A stretch of DNA of 64,000 nt from Roseimicrobium gellanilyticum (lineage in GTDB: Bacteria > Verrucomicrobiota > Verrucomicrobiia > Verrucomicrobiales > Verrucomicrobiaceae). The translations under genes were made by a program, and so were the position numbers. Where the stretch lies: NCBI RefSeq assembly GCF_003315205.1, contig NZ_QNRR01000001.1, positions 1-64,000 of the forward strand, given 5' to 3'. How positions within the stretch are numbered: position 1 is the stretch's first letter; each line of letters opens with the position of its first letter. Positions 11,101-16,679 of this stretch are shown here, in pieces. Under the pieces are notes generated by a model that did not search any database, had not been told where the DNA came from, and saw only the letters and a program-made list of their open reading frames with translations.

Positions 11101-11169
11101 GCGCTCCTGCTGCTGCTGGGTGTCGCTGGTCTGCTGATGCGCCGCCGTCGGCCCGGCCGACTGGCCTGA
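5104..11169 (+). CDS. Giant autotransporter-type beta-strand repeat protein with PEP-CTERM-like tail
   Basis: A 2,021-residue exported protein. A signal peptide is visible at residues 1-29 (hydrophobic LAGSLLFSITSVSTLTA, then QTNTYTG). The body is a long series of Gly/Thr/Asn-rich beta-helix repeats of the autotransporter-associated beta strand type (PF12951), for example LVLGGANTFTGTVNINAGTL near 120 and LVLSGANTYTGRTTLSGGTV near 1220. The C-terminus reads VPEPGRALLLLLGVAGLLMR followed by Arg-rich residues: a PEP motif, a membrane segment and a basic tail, the PEP-CTERM layout recognised by exosortase. No beta-barrel translocator domain follows, so despite the repeat name it is not a classical type V autotransporter. 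It probably ends up surface-attached or in a matrix. Very long antisense frames are composition shadows. Confidence 0.92.
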   Translation: MPSLRKLGGFMSLAGSLLFSITSVSTLTAQTNTYTGATSAWSVGTNWSLGEPTAAHDVVLPGVVPASGGTITLAAGELANSLSFLNSYTLTGGNLTLTTGNISVDPTFTGTISSVLQGSVGLAKDGNGILVLGGANTFTGTVNINAGTLSISNNNNLGAASNGINFTGSGTLDVTAAVTAGRAMFIDAGIVGTMNITTGVVFRIDGVVSGGGTLSKNTSGTLVLGNAANTLSVITSAGGNLLLESSGSLGDASTTVNINGGTIGADDSGINTYTVGTLNIGGNVQFGITASGFTGSQIFSGTAVDLGGAARTLTTDEDVVFTGIVSNGSIVKAGDDFLQFNNNQNSFNGLTFSNNSSVYLGGDDVLGSGIITWAVSDGRLRSNDGTARILTNNLVLNANAIFGAASTGNLTIGKVGGTVDFGTGTRTINVDSVTTTFLSAVVNGTGMSKSGSGTAVFLASNTITGNVSIGTGNITVRGSTGKLSTGTGVVTVGDNNGNDESLTIGDAGDSLSGTVDRLSDGTTLRFNGSTSATFNGPGNSITEVIDVLDFAAGVGILTLNPAVGGEIQLNVNNATASLTRSNNNAMGVIRGTGLGQTGANSTRVIFAVAPTMLGLGGTGANTSIIPYLIGGDSTTDAPDTFLTYDAVNGVKPLADSDYSATVTGSHGQNVSVGALAETITGDASINALRLTAGGSIAMNAGADVVLRSGALLSTTTTTISGPGTLTLGESLVNGTGQGRQGVIFASANATPILLTINANVGTAGGLIVGDAGSTGHTIVLGGDNKIIGGIVLNGGTLRAGSAGALNDNYFNDLVLRAGNSTTGGALSTTLQVFGNNISVIFGGNDRLQGSTRIQNGAATAGTITILANVGNSDGNDGVLENGSGGGVLNVAKRGAFRVQLESNNSYTGSTEIFSGELRVTGSGGRLSGTTSLNIRGGGSFYTYKQSDQNVDRVNDGAAVNMHQGSFLVDQNQSAFNLAETLGALNILNGDNTIQVEASVAAQTSTLTFASLNVSSGAVVNFTNAALAGDIGIGEADDNRVIFTADPAVTLGGIMGGNVYHTKNFNTGTTQDVVNFAGYDIDTDGTGTADVETGVYAFAAYNTGEENTWTSTTVANPTADVTLTASRTIEAIRLGGGIDITMSAGQVLNLTTGGLIHNGTDSSISGGTLTAGGSADGELFIRTEDNLNTTTLTISSVIADNGSGSVSLTKTGPDNLVLSGANTYTGRTTLSGGTVSFTADSAFGTAPTSATAGHLRLYGVTLAQTADTGTITIDGNRGLELGGTTNIISTAAGSNLVYNTMGITSNGDASLTLQGDIDMAIGGNTTIGGSFTIQDGGSVISLGGTTNSIGGSLIVGQAQGTTTFNYGVAGGTLIVGANSPNTSVLEVGTRTSGTLNTSTGILNLAGSDTFIANVDRVRIGVLTVDIFPDAGTRGVVTFGTNAHITAGTEVIMSDSQNDGLQGTPSTMTFGNGTSSLTSRTITVGARKGNATISIAAGGTLNLGGFGERMLDLFIARQLATQTGVTNSGTLDFSQGTLIASIDEFVIADKSGPTSVAGSGGAGGATGTVTLGNSAHNVVANSLTMARITQAASGALAQATYNQGGGSTIILGNILLGSHDDAANGAARGTLNITGGVFTVGGNIFKAGAARSSAVIIVNGGTLDLQNQAHGDTTAGTFTGSQLIFRAGSIVDGASVTLDGVRVTTATDVGSHEDALILRDVTLDVDVFLTNATAGLGGILYEANGNGAGGIINGDVDLGTVSRDINVGNSTGANADLTMAGRITNSGSINKQGTGTLVLSNGTNNYQGTTTVSAGVLQVGLAGVGTTGTGTTTVTTTGTLAGTGTVTGSAATHVIQGTLRPGDLSGAGIGNLKFEGNLTLESTATSFFQLGSPTTPGTTYDRITGLSANDTIIVDGTISAAELNDSFFGGYTGGAGDTWQLLMDWTTINLAGFNVGTNLRTGADGVNEGDLDLPTLSAGLFWDVSNFGNNGTVSIVPEPGRALLLLLGVAGLLMRRRRPGRLA

Positions 11170-11298
11170 GGCCCCGACCCCCAAGAATCCATGTAAGCGG
11201 GCACTTGCACTGGCTGGCAGGTGCACTTAGGGAGTCGCGCGCCCGCCTGCCTGTGCGGCGTGCATTCCCCTGATTCTGTTTTTTCCAGTCGCTCTTTG

Positions 11299-12681
11299 AT
11301 GTTCCAAGCCAAGCATTTTCATTTCCTCGGCATCTGTGGCACCGCCATGGGCTCCACGGCTGCCGCGCTACGCAAACAAGGCCACAAGATCACCGGCTCC
11401 GACAATGCGGTGTATCCTCCCATGTCCACCATGCTTGAGCAGTGTGGCATCGAGCTGATGAGTGGGTACAAGCCTGAGAATCTTCCTGCCGCCGCGGATG
11501 AGTATGTGGTGGGCAATGCCATTTCCCGGGGCAATCCGGAGGTGGAGGCGCTGCTGGAGCGCAAGCTTCCCTACACCTCCATGGCCGAGCTGCTCCGCCG
11601 TGAGGTGATGCAGGGCAAGCGCAACTTTGTAGTCACCGGCACGCACGGGAAGACCACCACCACCTCCATCCTCGCGTGGCTTCTGGAGGCGAATGGAAAA
11701 AATCCCGGCTACCTCATCGGTGGCGTGCCTGCGAATTTCGAAGTGGGCGCGCGATTCACGGATTCCGAGTACTTCGTCATCGAAGGGGACGAATACGACA
11801 CCGCCTTCTTCGACAAGCGTTCCAAGTTCCTGCACTACCTTCCGGAGGCGGTGATTGTGAACAACATCGAGTTCGATCACGCGGACATCTTCAATACGCT
11901 GGATGACATCCTGCTCTCCTTCTCCCGTCTGCTGCGCATCGTGCCGCGCAACGGGAAGGTGTTTGTGAACGGCGACGAAGCGACCTGCCGCAGTCTCATC
12001 AAGGATTGCCCCGCGCCGATTGCCACCGTGGGCACGGGAGAGGGAAATGACATCAAGCTGCGCGTGACTGCCGGCACTCCTGAGTACACCGACTTTGAAT
12101 TGAATGGTGTGCCCTTCCGCCTGCCGATGGTGGGTGAATTTAATGCACGCAATGCTGCCATGGCCGTGTGCGTGGCGAGTTTTGCAGGACTCACGGATGA
12201 AGAGATTCGCTCGGCACTCCTGACGTTCGGCGGCATCAAGAGACGCCAGACGGAGCGTGGCAAGGTGCGTGGCATCACCATCATCGATGACTTCGGGCAC
12301 CATCCCACGGCCATTCGCGAGACGCTGCGTGGCCTGCGCCAGCGTTACACCGGCGCGCGTCTCTGGGCGCTTTTTGAGCCACGGTCGAATACCAGCCGTC
12401 GCAATGCCCTGCAACCTGACCTTATCGAGGCGCTCAAGGAAGCGGACGGCAGCATCGTCGCTGCGGTGAACCAGCCTGAGAAAGTTCCCCCGGGTCAGCT
12501 TCTGGATGTGGACGCCGTGGTCGCCGCCGTCTGTGCCGCAGGCCGGCAGGCCTACCACGAGCCAAACGTGGACGCCATCATCGCGCGCCTGAAGCCGCTC
12601 GCCCAAGAGGGAGATGTGGTCATCGTCTTCTCCAATGGTGGCTTCGATGGCATTCACCAGAAGCTGCTGGACAGACTGTAA
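11299..12681 (+). CDS. mpl: UDP-N-acetylmuramate:L-alanyl-gamma-D-glutamyl-meso-diaminopimelate ligase
   Basis: A 460-residue Mur-ligase family enzyme that attaches recycled tripeptide (L-Ala-gamma-D-Glu-mDAP) to UDP-MurNAc in the cytoplasm, using ATP. The N-terminal FHFLGICGTAMGSTAAALR is the Mpl/MurC UDP-sugar-binding motif. The ATP loop is VVTGTHGKTTTTSIL at about 112-126. The central domain has NNIEFDHADIF, and the C-terminal ligase domain has DDFGHHPTAIRETLRGL and FEPRSNTSRR, which are typical of Mpl. The ATG at 11299 gives the normal family N-terminus; the frame is open further upstream to 11221. The next gene encodes an M14 peptidase, fitting a peptidoglycan-recycling context. Confidence 0.95.
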   Translation: MFQAKHFHFLGICGTAMGSTAAALRKQGHKITGSDNAVYPPMSTMLEQCGIELMSGYKPENLPAAADEYVVGNAISRGNPEVEALLERKLPYTSMAELLRREVMQGKRNFVVTGTHGKTTTTSILAWLLEANGKNPGYLIGGVPANFEVGARFTDSEYFVIEGDEYDTAFFDKRSKFLHYLPEAVIVNNIEFDHADIFNTLDDILLSFSRLLRIVPRNGKVFVNGDEATCRSLIKDCPAPIATVGTGEGNDIKLRVTAGTPEYTDFELNGVPFRLPMVGEFNARNAAMAVCVASFAGLTDEEIRSALLTFGGIKRRQTERGKVRGITIIDDFGHHPTAIRETLRGLRQRYTGARLWALFEPRSNTSRRNALQPDLIEALKEADGSIVAAVNQPEKVPPGQLLDVDAVVAAVCAAGRQAYHEPNVDAIIARLKPLAQEGDVVIVFSNGGFDGIHQKLLDRL

Positions 12682-12747
12682 CCCGCGTATTGAGAGTCCA
12701 TGGAACGCTGGCAGACGAACTAAAAGCACGCGCCTTCCGTATCCTCC

Positions 12748-13518
12748 ATGGCCTCCTCCAATCCCTACGACCATCGCTCTCACGACTACCGCCTTCTGGT
12801 GAAGCGATGGAAGGCTTTCTGCAAAGACGCGAAGCTGAAGCTGCAGCCCTTTGCGTGCTCGGCGGAGGAGCACATCTACTTCATCGAAACCGCGCGTGAG
12901 CTCGCGGCGCAGGGTGAGCCGTGGATTTACATCTCCGCCGGGGTGCATGGCGATGAGTCAGCGCCACCGTGGGGACTGCTGGAGTGGGCAGAGGCACATG
13001 TGGACCTGCTGCGCAGGCATCCCTTCCTCATCTTTCCGGTGCTGAACCCCACCGGACTCATCCTGAACACGCGGGCGGACTATGCGGGCATGGACCTCAA
13101 CCGGAACTTCAACCACCCCTCCGAGCCAGTCGTCGCCTCCTGGCGCAAGGTCATCAAGGGCCGGAAGCTTGCCATCGGACTCTGCCTGCATGAGGACTAC
13201 GATGGACAGGGATGCTATCTCTACGAACTCAACGGCAGCAAACACATTCTGGGAGAGCGCATCCTCGCGGACACCTCCGTGTTGATCCCCAAAGACTGCC
13301 GGAAGCGTATTGATGGTCGGGCGGCCAAGGCCGGGCTCATCCGGCGAAAGGTGATACCGGAAATGACTGGCCAGCCTGAGGCGATTGTGTTGCACTTACA
13401 CGGTGCCCCAATCACCCTCACGTTTGAGTCCCCCTCCGAGTTCTGCATCGTGGAGCGCATCGCGGTGCAGAAGCGGTTCATCGAATCCTCCCTGAAGCAT
13501 GCGCTTGGTCTCACGTAG
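12748..13518 (+). CDS. M14 family zinc carboxypeptidase (MpaA / desuccinylase-like)
   Basis: A 256-residue M14-type metallopeptidase of the short MpaA/AstE-like branch. Zinc ligands are visible in GVHGDES (His67, Glu70) and in LCLHEDYD (His near 148). The substrate-binding MDLNRNF motif is at about 112-118, and the catalytic glutamate is in TFESPSE near 227. No signal peptide is present, so it works in the cytoplasm. It starts 66 bp after mpl and overlaps the next gene by 20 bp. MpaA cleaves the gamma-D-Glu-mDAP bond of the same murein tripeptide that Mpl uses, so the adjacency suggests a competing or sequential step in peptide recycling. That substrate is an inference from context. Confidence 0.85.
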   Translation: MASSNPYDHRSHDYRLLVKRWKAFCKDAKLKLQPFACSAEEHIYFIETARELAAQGEPWIYISAGVHGDESAPPWGLLEWAEAHVDLLRRHPFLIFPVLNPTGLILNTRADYAGMDLNRNFNHPSEPVVASWRKVIKGRKLAIGLCLHEDYDGQGCYLYELNGSKHILGERILADTSVLIPKDCRKRIDGRAAKAGLIRRKVIPEMTGQPEAIVLHLHGAPITLTFESPSEFCIVERIAVQKRFIESSLKHALGLT

Positions 13519-14518
13519 GACAGCCGATGTCGCCCACTGCTTCCCGCGTCTCCTTGCGGCGCTGACCCTCGCCGCGTGCATGGCCCTGTGCAGTTGTGCC
13601 ATGGCCACTTCGAAAAAAACTGTGAAACCCTCTCTCGGAAAGGACACCTGGCAGAGCTACGACGGCAAGGTCATGCCGTGGAGTGACAAACCCGTCCAGG
13701 GGCAGAAGAAGCCCAAGGCCGTGGTCATTACCGTGCATGGTCTCAGCGGGGCCGCCATGGACTTCTGGATGCTGGAGGACGAGTGGCCGCGTCGCAACGT
13801 GGCTGTGTGTGGCATGCAATTGCGCGGCCAGGGGAATGACCCGGTGAAGCGCGACCGGGGAAATGTCTCCAGCGCGAAGGTGTGGCAAAAGGACCTCGTG
13901 ACCTTCCACCAACTGGTGAGGGAGCGGTATCCCGGAGTGCCCGTGTTCTGGTACTCGGAAAGTCTGGGCACGCTCATCGCCCTGCACGCCATCACCAGCC
14001 AGATGCCGGATTCAAGCCAGTGGCCCGCTGGCATTGTGATGTCCTCGCCTGCTGCTGGTCTGCGGCTGCGGCCCAAGGGGCTGCGAGCCACCATGCTGAA
14101 TACCGCCATTGCCACCATGCCGTTCATCCGCGTGAATCTGGAGAGACTCGGCGGTGTCAATGACAAGGACATTCGCGTGACGCACGACACCACGCATGGC
14201 GCGCAGATGGCCATCACCTCGCACTACGTGTCCCACTTCAGCCTGCGGCTTCTGGGGGAAGTCGATCTCATGATGCGCACCGTGCCCGCTGCCGCACCCC
14301 AGGTGCAGGTGCCCGTGCTCATGCTTGCCAGTCCGAATGACGTGATCGCGAGTGAAGAGCAGATTCGCGCCTTCTTCGAGATTCTTGGCAGCCATGACAA
14401 GACCATCCACTGGTATCTAGAGTCCTACCATCTGCTCCTGCACGACACACAGCGCCAACAGGTGCTGAAGGACGCGACAGAGTGGGTGGAGAGCCGGGCG
14501 GGGAGCGCGAGACCTTAG
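13499..14518 (+). CDS. Secreted lipoprotein alpha/beta hydrolase (monoglyceride lipase-like)
   Basis: A 339-residue alpha/beta hydrolase with a lipoprotein signal peptide. A basic N-terminus is followed by LLAALTLAACMALCSCA; the lipobox cysteine is near residue 33. The oxyanion region is VVITVHGLSGAAMDF. The nucleophile elbow is WYSESLGTL, with Ser as the presumed nucleophile and a Ser instead of Gly in the first position of GxSxG. The acid is probably Asp in ASPNDVIAS, and the histidine is in ESYHLLLHD. The fold resembles lysophospholipase / monoacylglycerol lipase (Hydrolase_4). It overlaps the M14 gene by 20 bp, so the two are translationally coupled. An ATG at 13580 would remove the signal peptide, so the first ATG is preferred. 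Confidence 0.85.
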   Translation: MRLVSRRTADVAHCFPRLLAALTLAACMALCSCAMATSKKTVKPSLGKDTWQSYDGKVMPWSDKPVQGQKKPKAVVITVHGLSGAAMDFWMLEDEWPRRNVAVCGMQLRGQGNDPVKRDRGNVSSAKVWQKDLVTFHQLVRERYPGVPVFWYSESLGTLIALHAITSQMPDSSQWPAGIVMSSPAAGLRLRPKGLRATMLNTAIATMPFIRVNLERLGGVNDKDIRVTHDTTHGAQMAITSHYVSHFSLRLLGEVDLMMRTVPAAAPQVQVPVLMLASPNDVIASEEQIRAFFEILGSHDKTIHWYLESYHLLLHDTQRQQVLKDATEWVESRAGSARP

Positions 14519-14712
14519 GGCGGTTTAAACAAAATCGTGGCCTTCGATCAGGGGTGACTTGCCGCACCGCGACCAGCAGTCGCAGCCGCAGCAGTACCAA
14601 GACTTACTGCCGTGGCGGATGGTTCAGGCCGTGGTTGTGGCTGCGAGCGCTGGTCGCGGTTGGGGTGGCGCGCCCCAAGACGAAAATGGCTACACTGTAA
14701 CTTAAACCGCTC
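14518..14712. repeat. Foldback element B (nested inverted repeats)
   Basis: About 195 bp with no coding potential. The outer ends are inverted copies built around GCGGTTTAA (14520-14528 and 14702-14710), with further similarity inward. Nested inside are near-perfect 21-bp arms at 14567-14587 and 14639-14659 (19 of 21 paired, core GCTGGTCGCGG). The whole region can fold as one long hairpin. It begins on the last base of the upstream stop codon, and an IS630 element sits next to its right end. The structure resembles a MITE. Its mobility is inferred only. Confidence 0.65.
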
Positions 14713-14714
14713 TA

Positions 14715-15867
14715 GTGTCCTGTCAGATTAGTGTTTTGAATAAGTGGCGATGGGCGTATGTTCTGGCATGGCTAGAACGGGACGTCCTGTCATCCACATC
14801 GTACTTTCGGACAGCGAGAGAGATTTTCTTGAGCTTCTTTGCCGCAAGCGGAGTGCCCCTATCACCGAGGTCAAACGTGCCAAGTCCATTTTGCTGATGG
14901 CCGAAGGGCTTGCCAACAAGGCCATCGCACGGCGTGTTGGGTTTTGTCCTGCGACTGTGGGCACCTTGCGCTCACGCTTTGACCAGGTGCGCTTGGAAGG
15001 TATCAGTGATCTGCCGCGCAGTGGACCTCCGCGCAAGATTGGGGATGATAAAGTCGAGGCGTTGATTGCAAAAACGCTCCACACCAAACCCAAGGGGGCC
15101 ACGCATTGGAGCACTCGTAAGATGGCAGGCAAGATGGGCATTTCCCATGACAGTGTCTCACGCATCTGGAGAGCTTTTGGACTCAAACCCCACCGGGCCG
15201 ATTCCTTCCAGATTTCCACCGATCCCCACTACGTTGACAAAGTCCGGGATGTGGTCGGGCTCTACATGAGCCCTCCGGAAAACGCTCTGGTGCTCTGTGT
15301 TGATGAGAAGAGCCAGATTCAAGCTCTTGAACGTTCCCAGCCTGTGTTGCCCATGCGCCCAGGCAAACCCGAAGGGCACACCCCGGAGTATTACCGCCAT
15401 GGTACCACGTCGCTATTCGCTGCACTGGATGTAAAGAGCGGCAAGGTGATTGCAAAATGCTACCCAAGACACCGGGCCAAAGAGTTTATGGCCTTCCTTA
15501 TCAACATCGAAAATCATGTCGCCGCAGAGGTCTGCGCAGGCAAGGAGGTGCACCTGATTTTGGATAACTACGCAACCCACAAATCGGCCAGTGTCATGAA
15601 GTGGCTCATCAAACGACCGCATTGGCATCTTCACTTCACGCCTACGCACGCGTCCTGGCTCAACCAAGTCGAACGCTTCTTCGCCCTGATTACCAACGAA
15701 GCGATTCGACGCGGCAACTTCCTCAGTGTGCAAAAGCTCGTTGCCGCCATCCAAAGCTACCTGGATGAACACAATGCCCAGCCTAAGCCCTTTGTTTGGA
15801 CGGCAGGGGCAGACAGAATCCTCGAAAACACGGCCAACTTCTGTAAGTCAATAGTCTGACAGGACAC
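14715..15867 (+). mobile_element. Intact IS630-family insertion sequence
   Basis: A complete element of 1,153 bp. Terminal inverted repeats of 13 bp are exact: GTGTCCTGTCAGA at 14715-14727 and its complement at 15855-15867. Both ends are flanked by TA (14713-14714 and 15868-15869), the target dinucleotide duplicated by IS630/Tc1-mariner elements. A single transposase gene fills the element, and its stop codon overlaps the right inverted repeat. The element lies between foldback element B and a degenerate palindromic repeat region. Perfect ends and an open transposase suggest recent insertion. Confidence 0.95.
14768..15859 (+). CDS. IS630 family transposase
   Basis: A 363-residue transposase of the IS630/Tc1-mariner superfamily. 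The N-terminal helix-turn-helix region (about 30-75: RAKSILLMAEGLANKAIARR) binds the element ends. The DDE catalytic core is intact: Asp in LCVDEKSQ, Asp in LILDNYATH, and Glu in SWLNQVERFF. The C-terminal part is a DDE_3-type domain. The start was placed at the ATG at 14768 (MARTGRP); an in-frame ATG at 14744 would add eight residues. No frameshift is present, in contrast to many IS630 copies that need programmed frameshifting. Confidence 0.95.
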   Translation: MARTGRPVIHIVLSDSERDFLELLCRKRSAPITEVKRAKSILLMAEGLANKAIARRVGFCPATVGTLRSRFDQVRLEGISDLPRSGPPRKIGDDKVEALIAKTLHTKPKGATHWSTRKMAGKMGISHDSVSRIWRAFGLKPHRADSFQISTDPHYVDKVRDVVGLYMSPPENALVLCVDEKSQIQALERSQPVLPMRPGKPEGHTPEYYRHGTTSLFAALDVKSGKVIAKCYPRHRAKEFMAFLINIENHVAAEVCAGKEVHLILDNYATHKSASVMKWLIKRPHWHLHFTPTHASWLNQVERFFALITNEAIRRGNFLSVQKLVAAIQSYLDEHNAQPKPFVWTAGADRILENTANFCKSIV

Positions 15868-15875
15868 TAGTATTT

Positions 15876-15954
15876 GGTAAGTAGTAGGCAGTGAGTAGTT
15901 CTGACTGTCGTCCGCACGGGCAGACCTTCTACTTACTAACTACTACTTACTTCC
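15876..15954. repeat. Degenerate palindromic repeat (GTAAGTAGTAG family)
   Basis: Two imperfect inverted arms: one at about 15876-15902 with GTAAGTAGTAGGCAGTGAG, the other at about 15923-15954 with its complement-like TACTTACTAACTACTACTTA. The unit itself is a low-complexity string of GTA/AGT words. It lies between the right end of the IS630 element and the 3' end of the response-regulator gene. No function can be assigned; it may act as an RNA 3'-end structure. Confidence 0.5.
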
Positions 15955-15986
15955 TGCTACGTGCCGGATGCAGGAGTTGGGCGGCC

Positions 15987-16679
15987 TCACATCGGCACGC
16001 CGAGCTTCTGATTCTCCACCCAGCGCACGGCGTAGCGGACCACGGCGGCACCGTTTTCCAGCTTCAGGCGGTCGCGGATGTGGGCGCGGTGCACTTCCAC
16101 GGTCTTCGGGCTGATGTTCAGTGCTTCGGCGATGCCTTCGGTGCTCTTGCCTTCACCGAGGAGTTGGAAGACTTCGAATTCGCGGTCGCTCAGGCCTTGC
16201 ACGCCATCGGCGGAGCGCCCGGAGGATTTGCCGGAGAAGGCGTCCATCACGTACTCACTCATCGCGGGGCTCAGGTAGCGGCCGCCATTGAGCACGGTGC
16301 GCATGGCGTGCAGCAGGGTGGCGCCGTCCGCATCCTTCATCACATAGCCACGGGCACCGGCCTTGAGCACGCGCTGGGCGTAGAAGCCCTCGTCATGCAT
16401 GGAGATCACGAGGATGGCCAGGTCAGGGTAGAGCGTGAGCGCGTCCTTGATGAGTTCTAAACCGTTGCGGCCGGGCATCGAGATATCCACGGCCAGCAGA
16501 TCCGGCTTGTCCTTCTCCAGCGCACGGAGGGCGTCCTGGGTATTGGAAGCGGTGCTGCAACACACGAGGTCAGGCTGGCTGTCAACGAGTTGCTGCAGGC
16601 CTTCGCGCAGCATGGTGTGGTCATCCACCATGGCGATTCGGCGTTTCTGGGTTGTCTGGTTGGCGTCTGTGGTGCTCAT
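15987..16679 (-). CDS. NarL/FixJ-type response regulator
   Basis: A 230-residue DNA-binding response regulator. The receiver domain (about 14-130) has the acidic pair MVDDHTML, the phosphoacceptor Asp in LLAVDISMPG, and the lysine in YVMKDADG. A linker leads to a LuxR-type helix-turn-helix (about 160-220) with LSDREFEVFQLLGEGKSTEG and SPKTVEVHRAHIRDRL. It is the cognate partner of the upstream histidine kinase: the kinase stop and this start overlap as ATGA. Targets are unknown; there is no obvious regulated gene directly downstream. Confidence 0.95.
   Translation of the reverse strand: MSTTDANQTTQKRRIAMVDDHTMLREGLQQLVDSQPDLVCCSTASNTQDALRALEKDKPDLLAVDISMPGRNGLELIKDALTLYPDLAILVISMHDEGFYAQRVLKAGARGYVMKDADGATLLHAMRTVLNGGRYLSPAMSEYVMDAFSGKSSGRSADGVQGLSDREFEVFQLLGEGKSTEGIAEALNISPKTVEVHRAHIRDRLKLENGAAVVRYAVRWVENQKLGVPM

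Noticed and set aside
9709-11226. 505-residue open frame on the minus strand
   Set aside because: Antisense to the 3' part of the same repeat gene; composition typical of a shadow frame.
11368-12948. 526-residue open frame on the minus strand
   Set aside because: Antisense to mpl and the M14 gene, both of which have clear family motifs.
13221-13514. Minus-strand frame across the M14 gene end
   Set aside because: Overlaps a well-supported peptidase gene and has no independent evidence.
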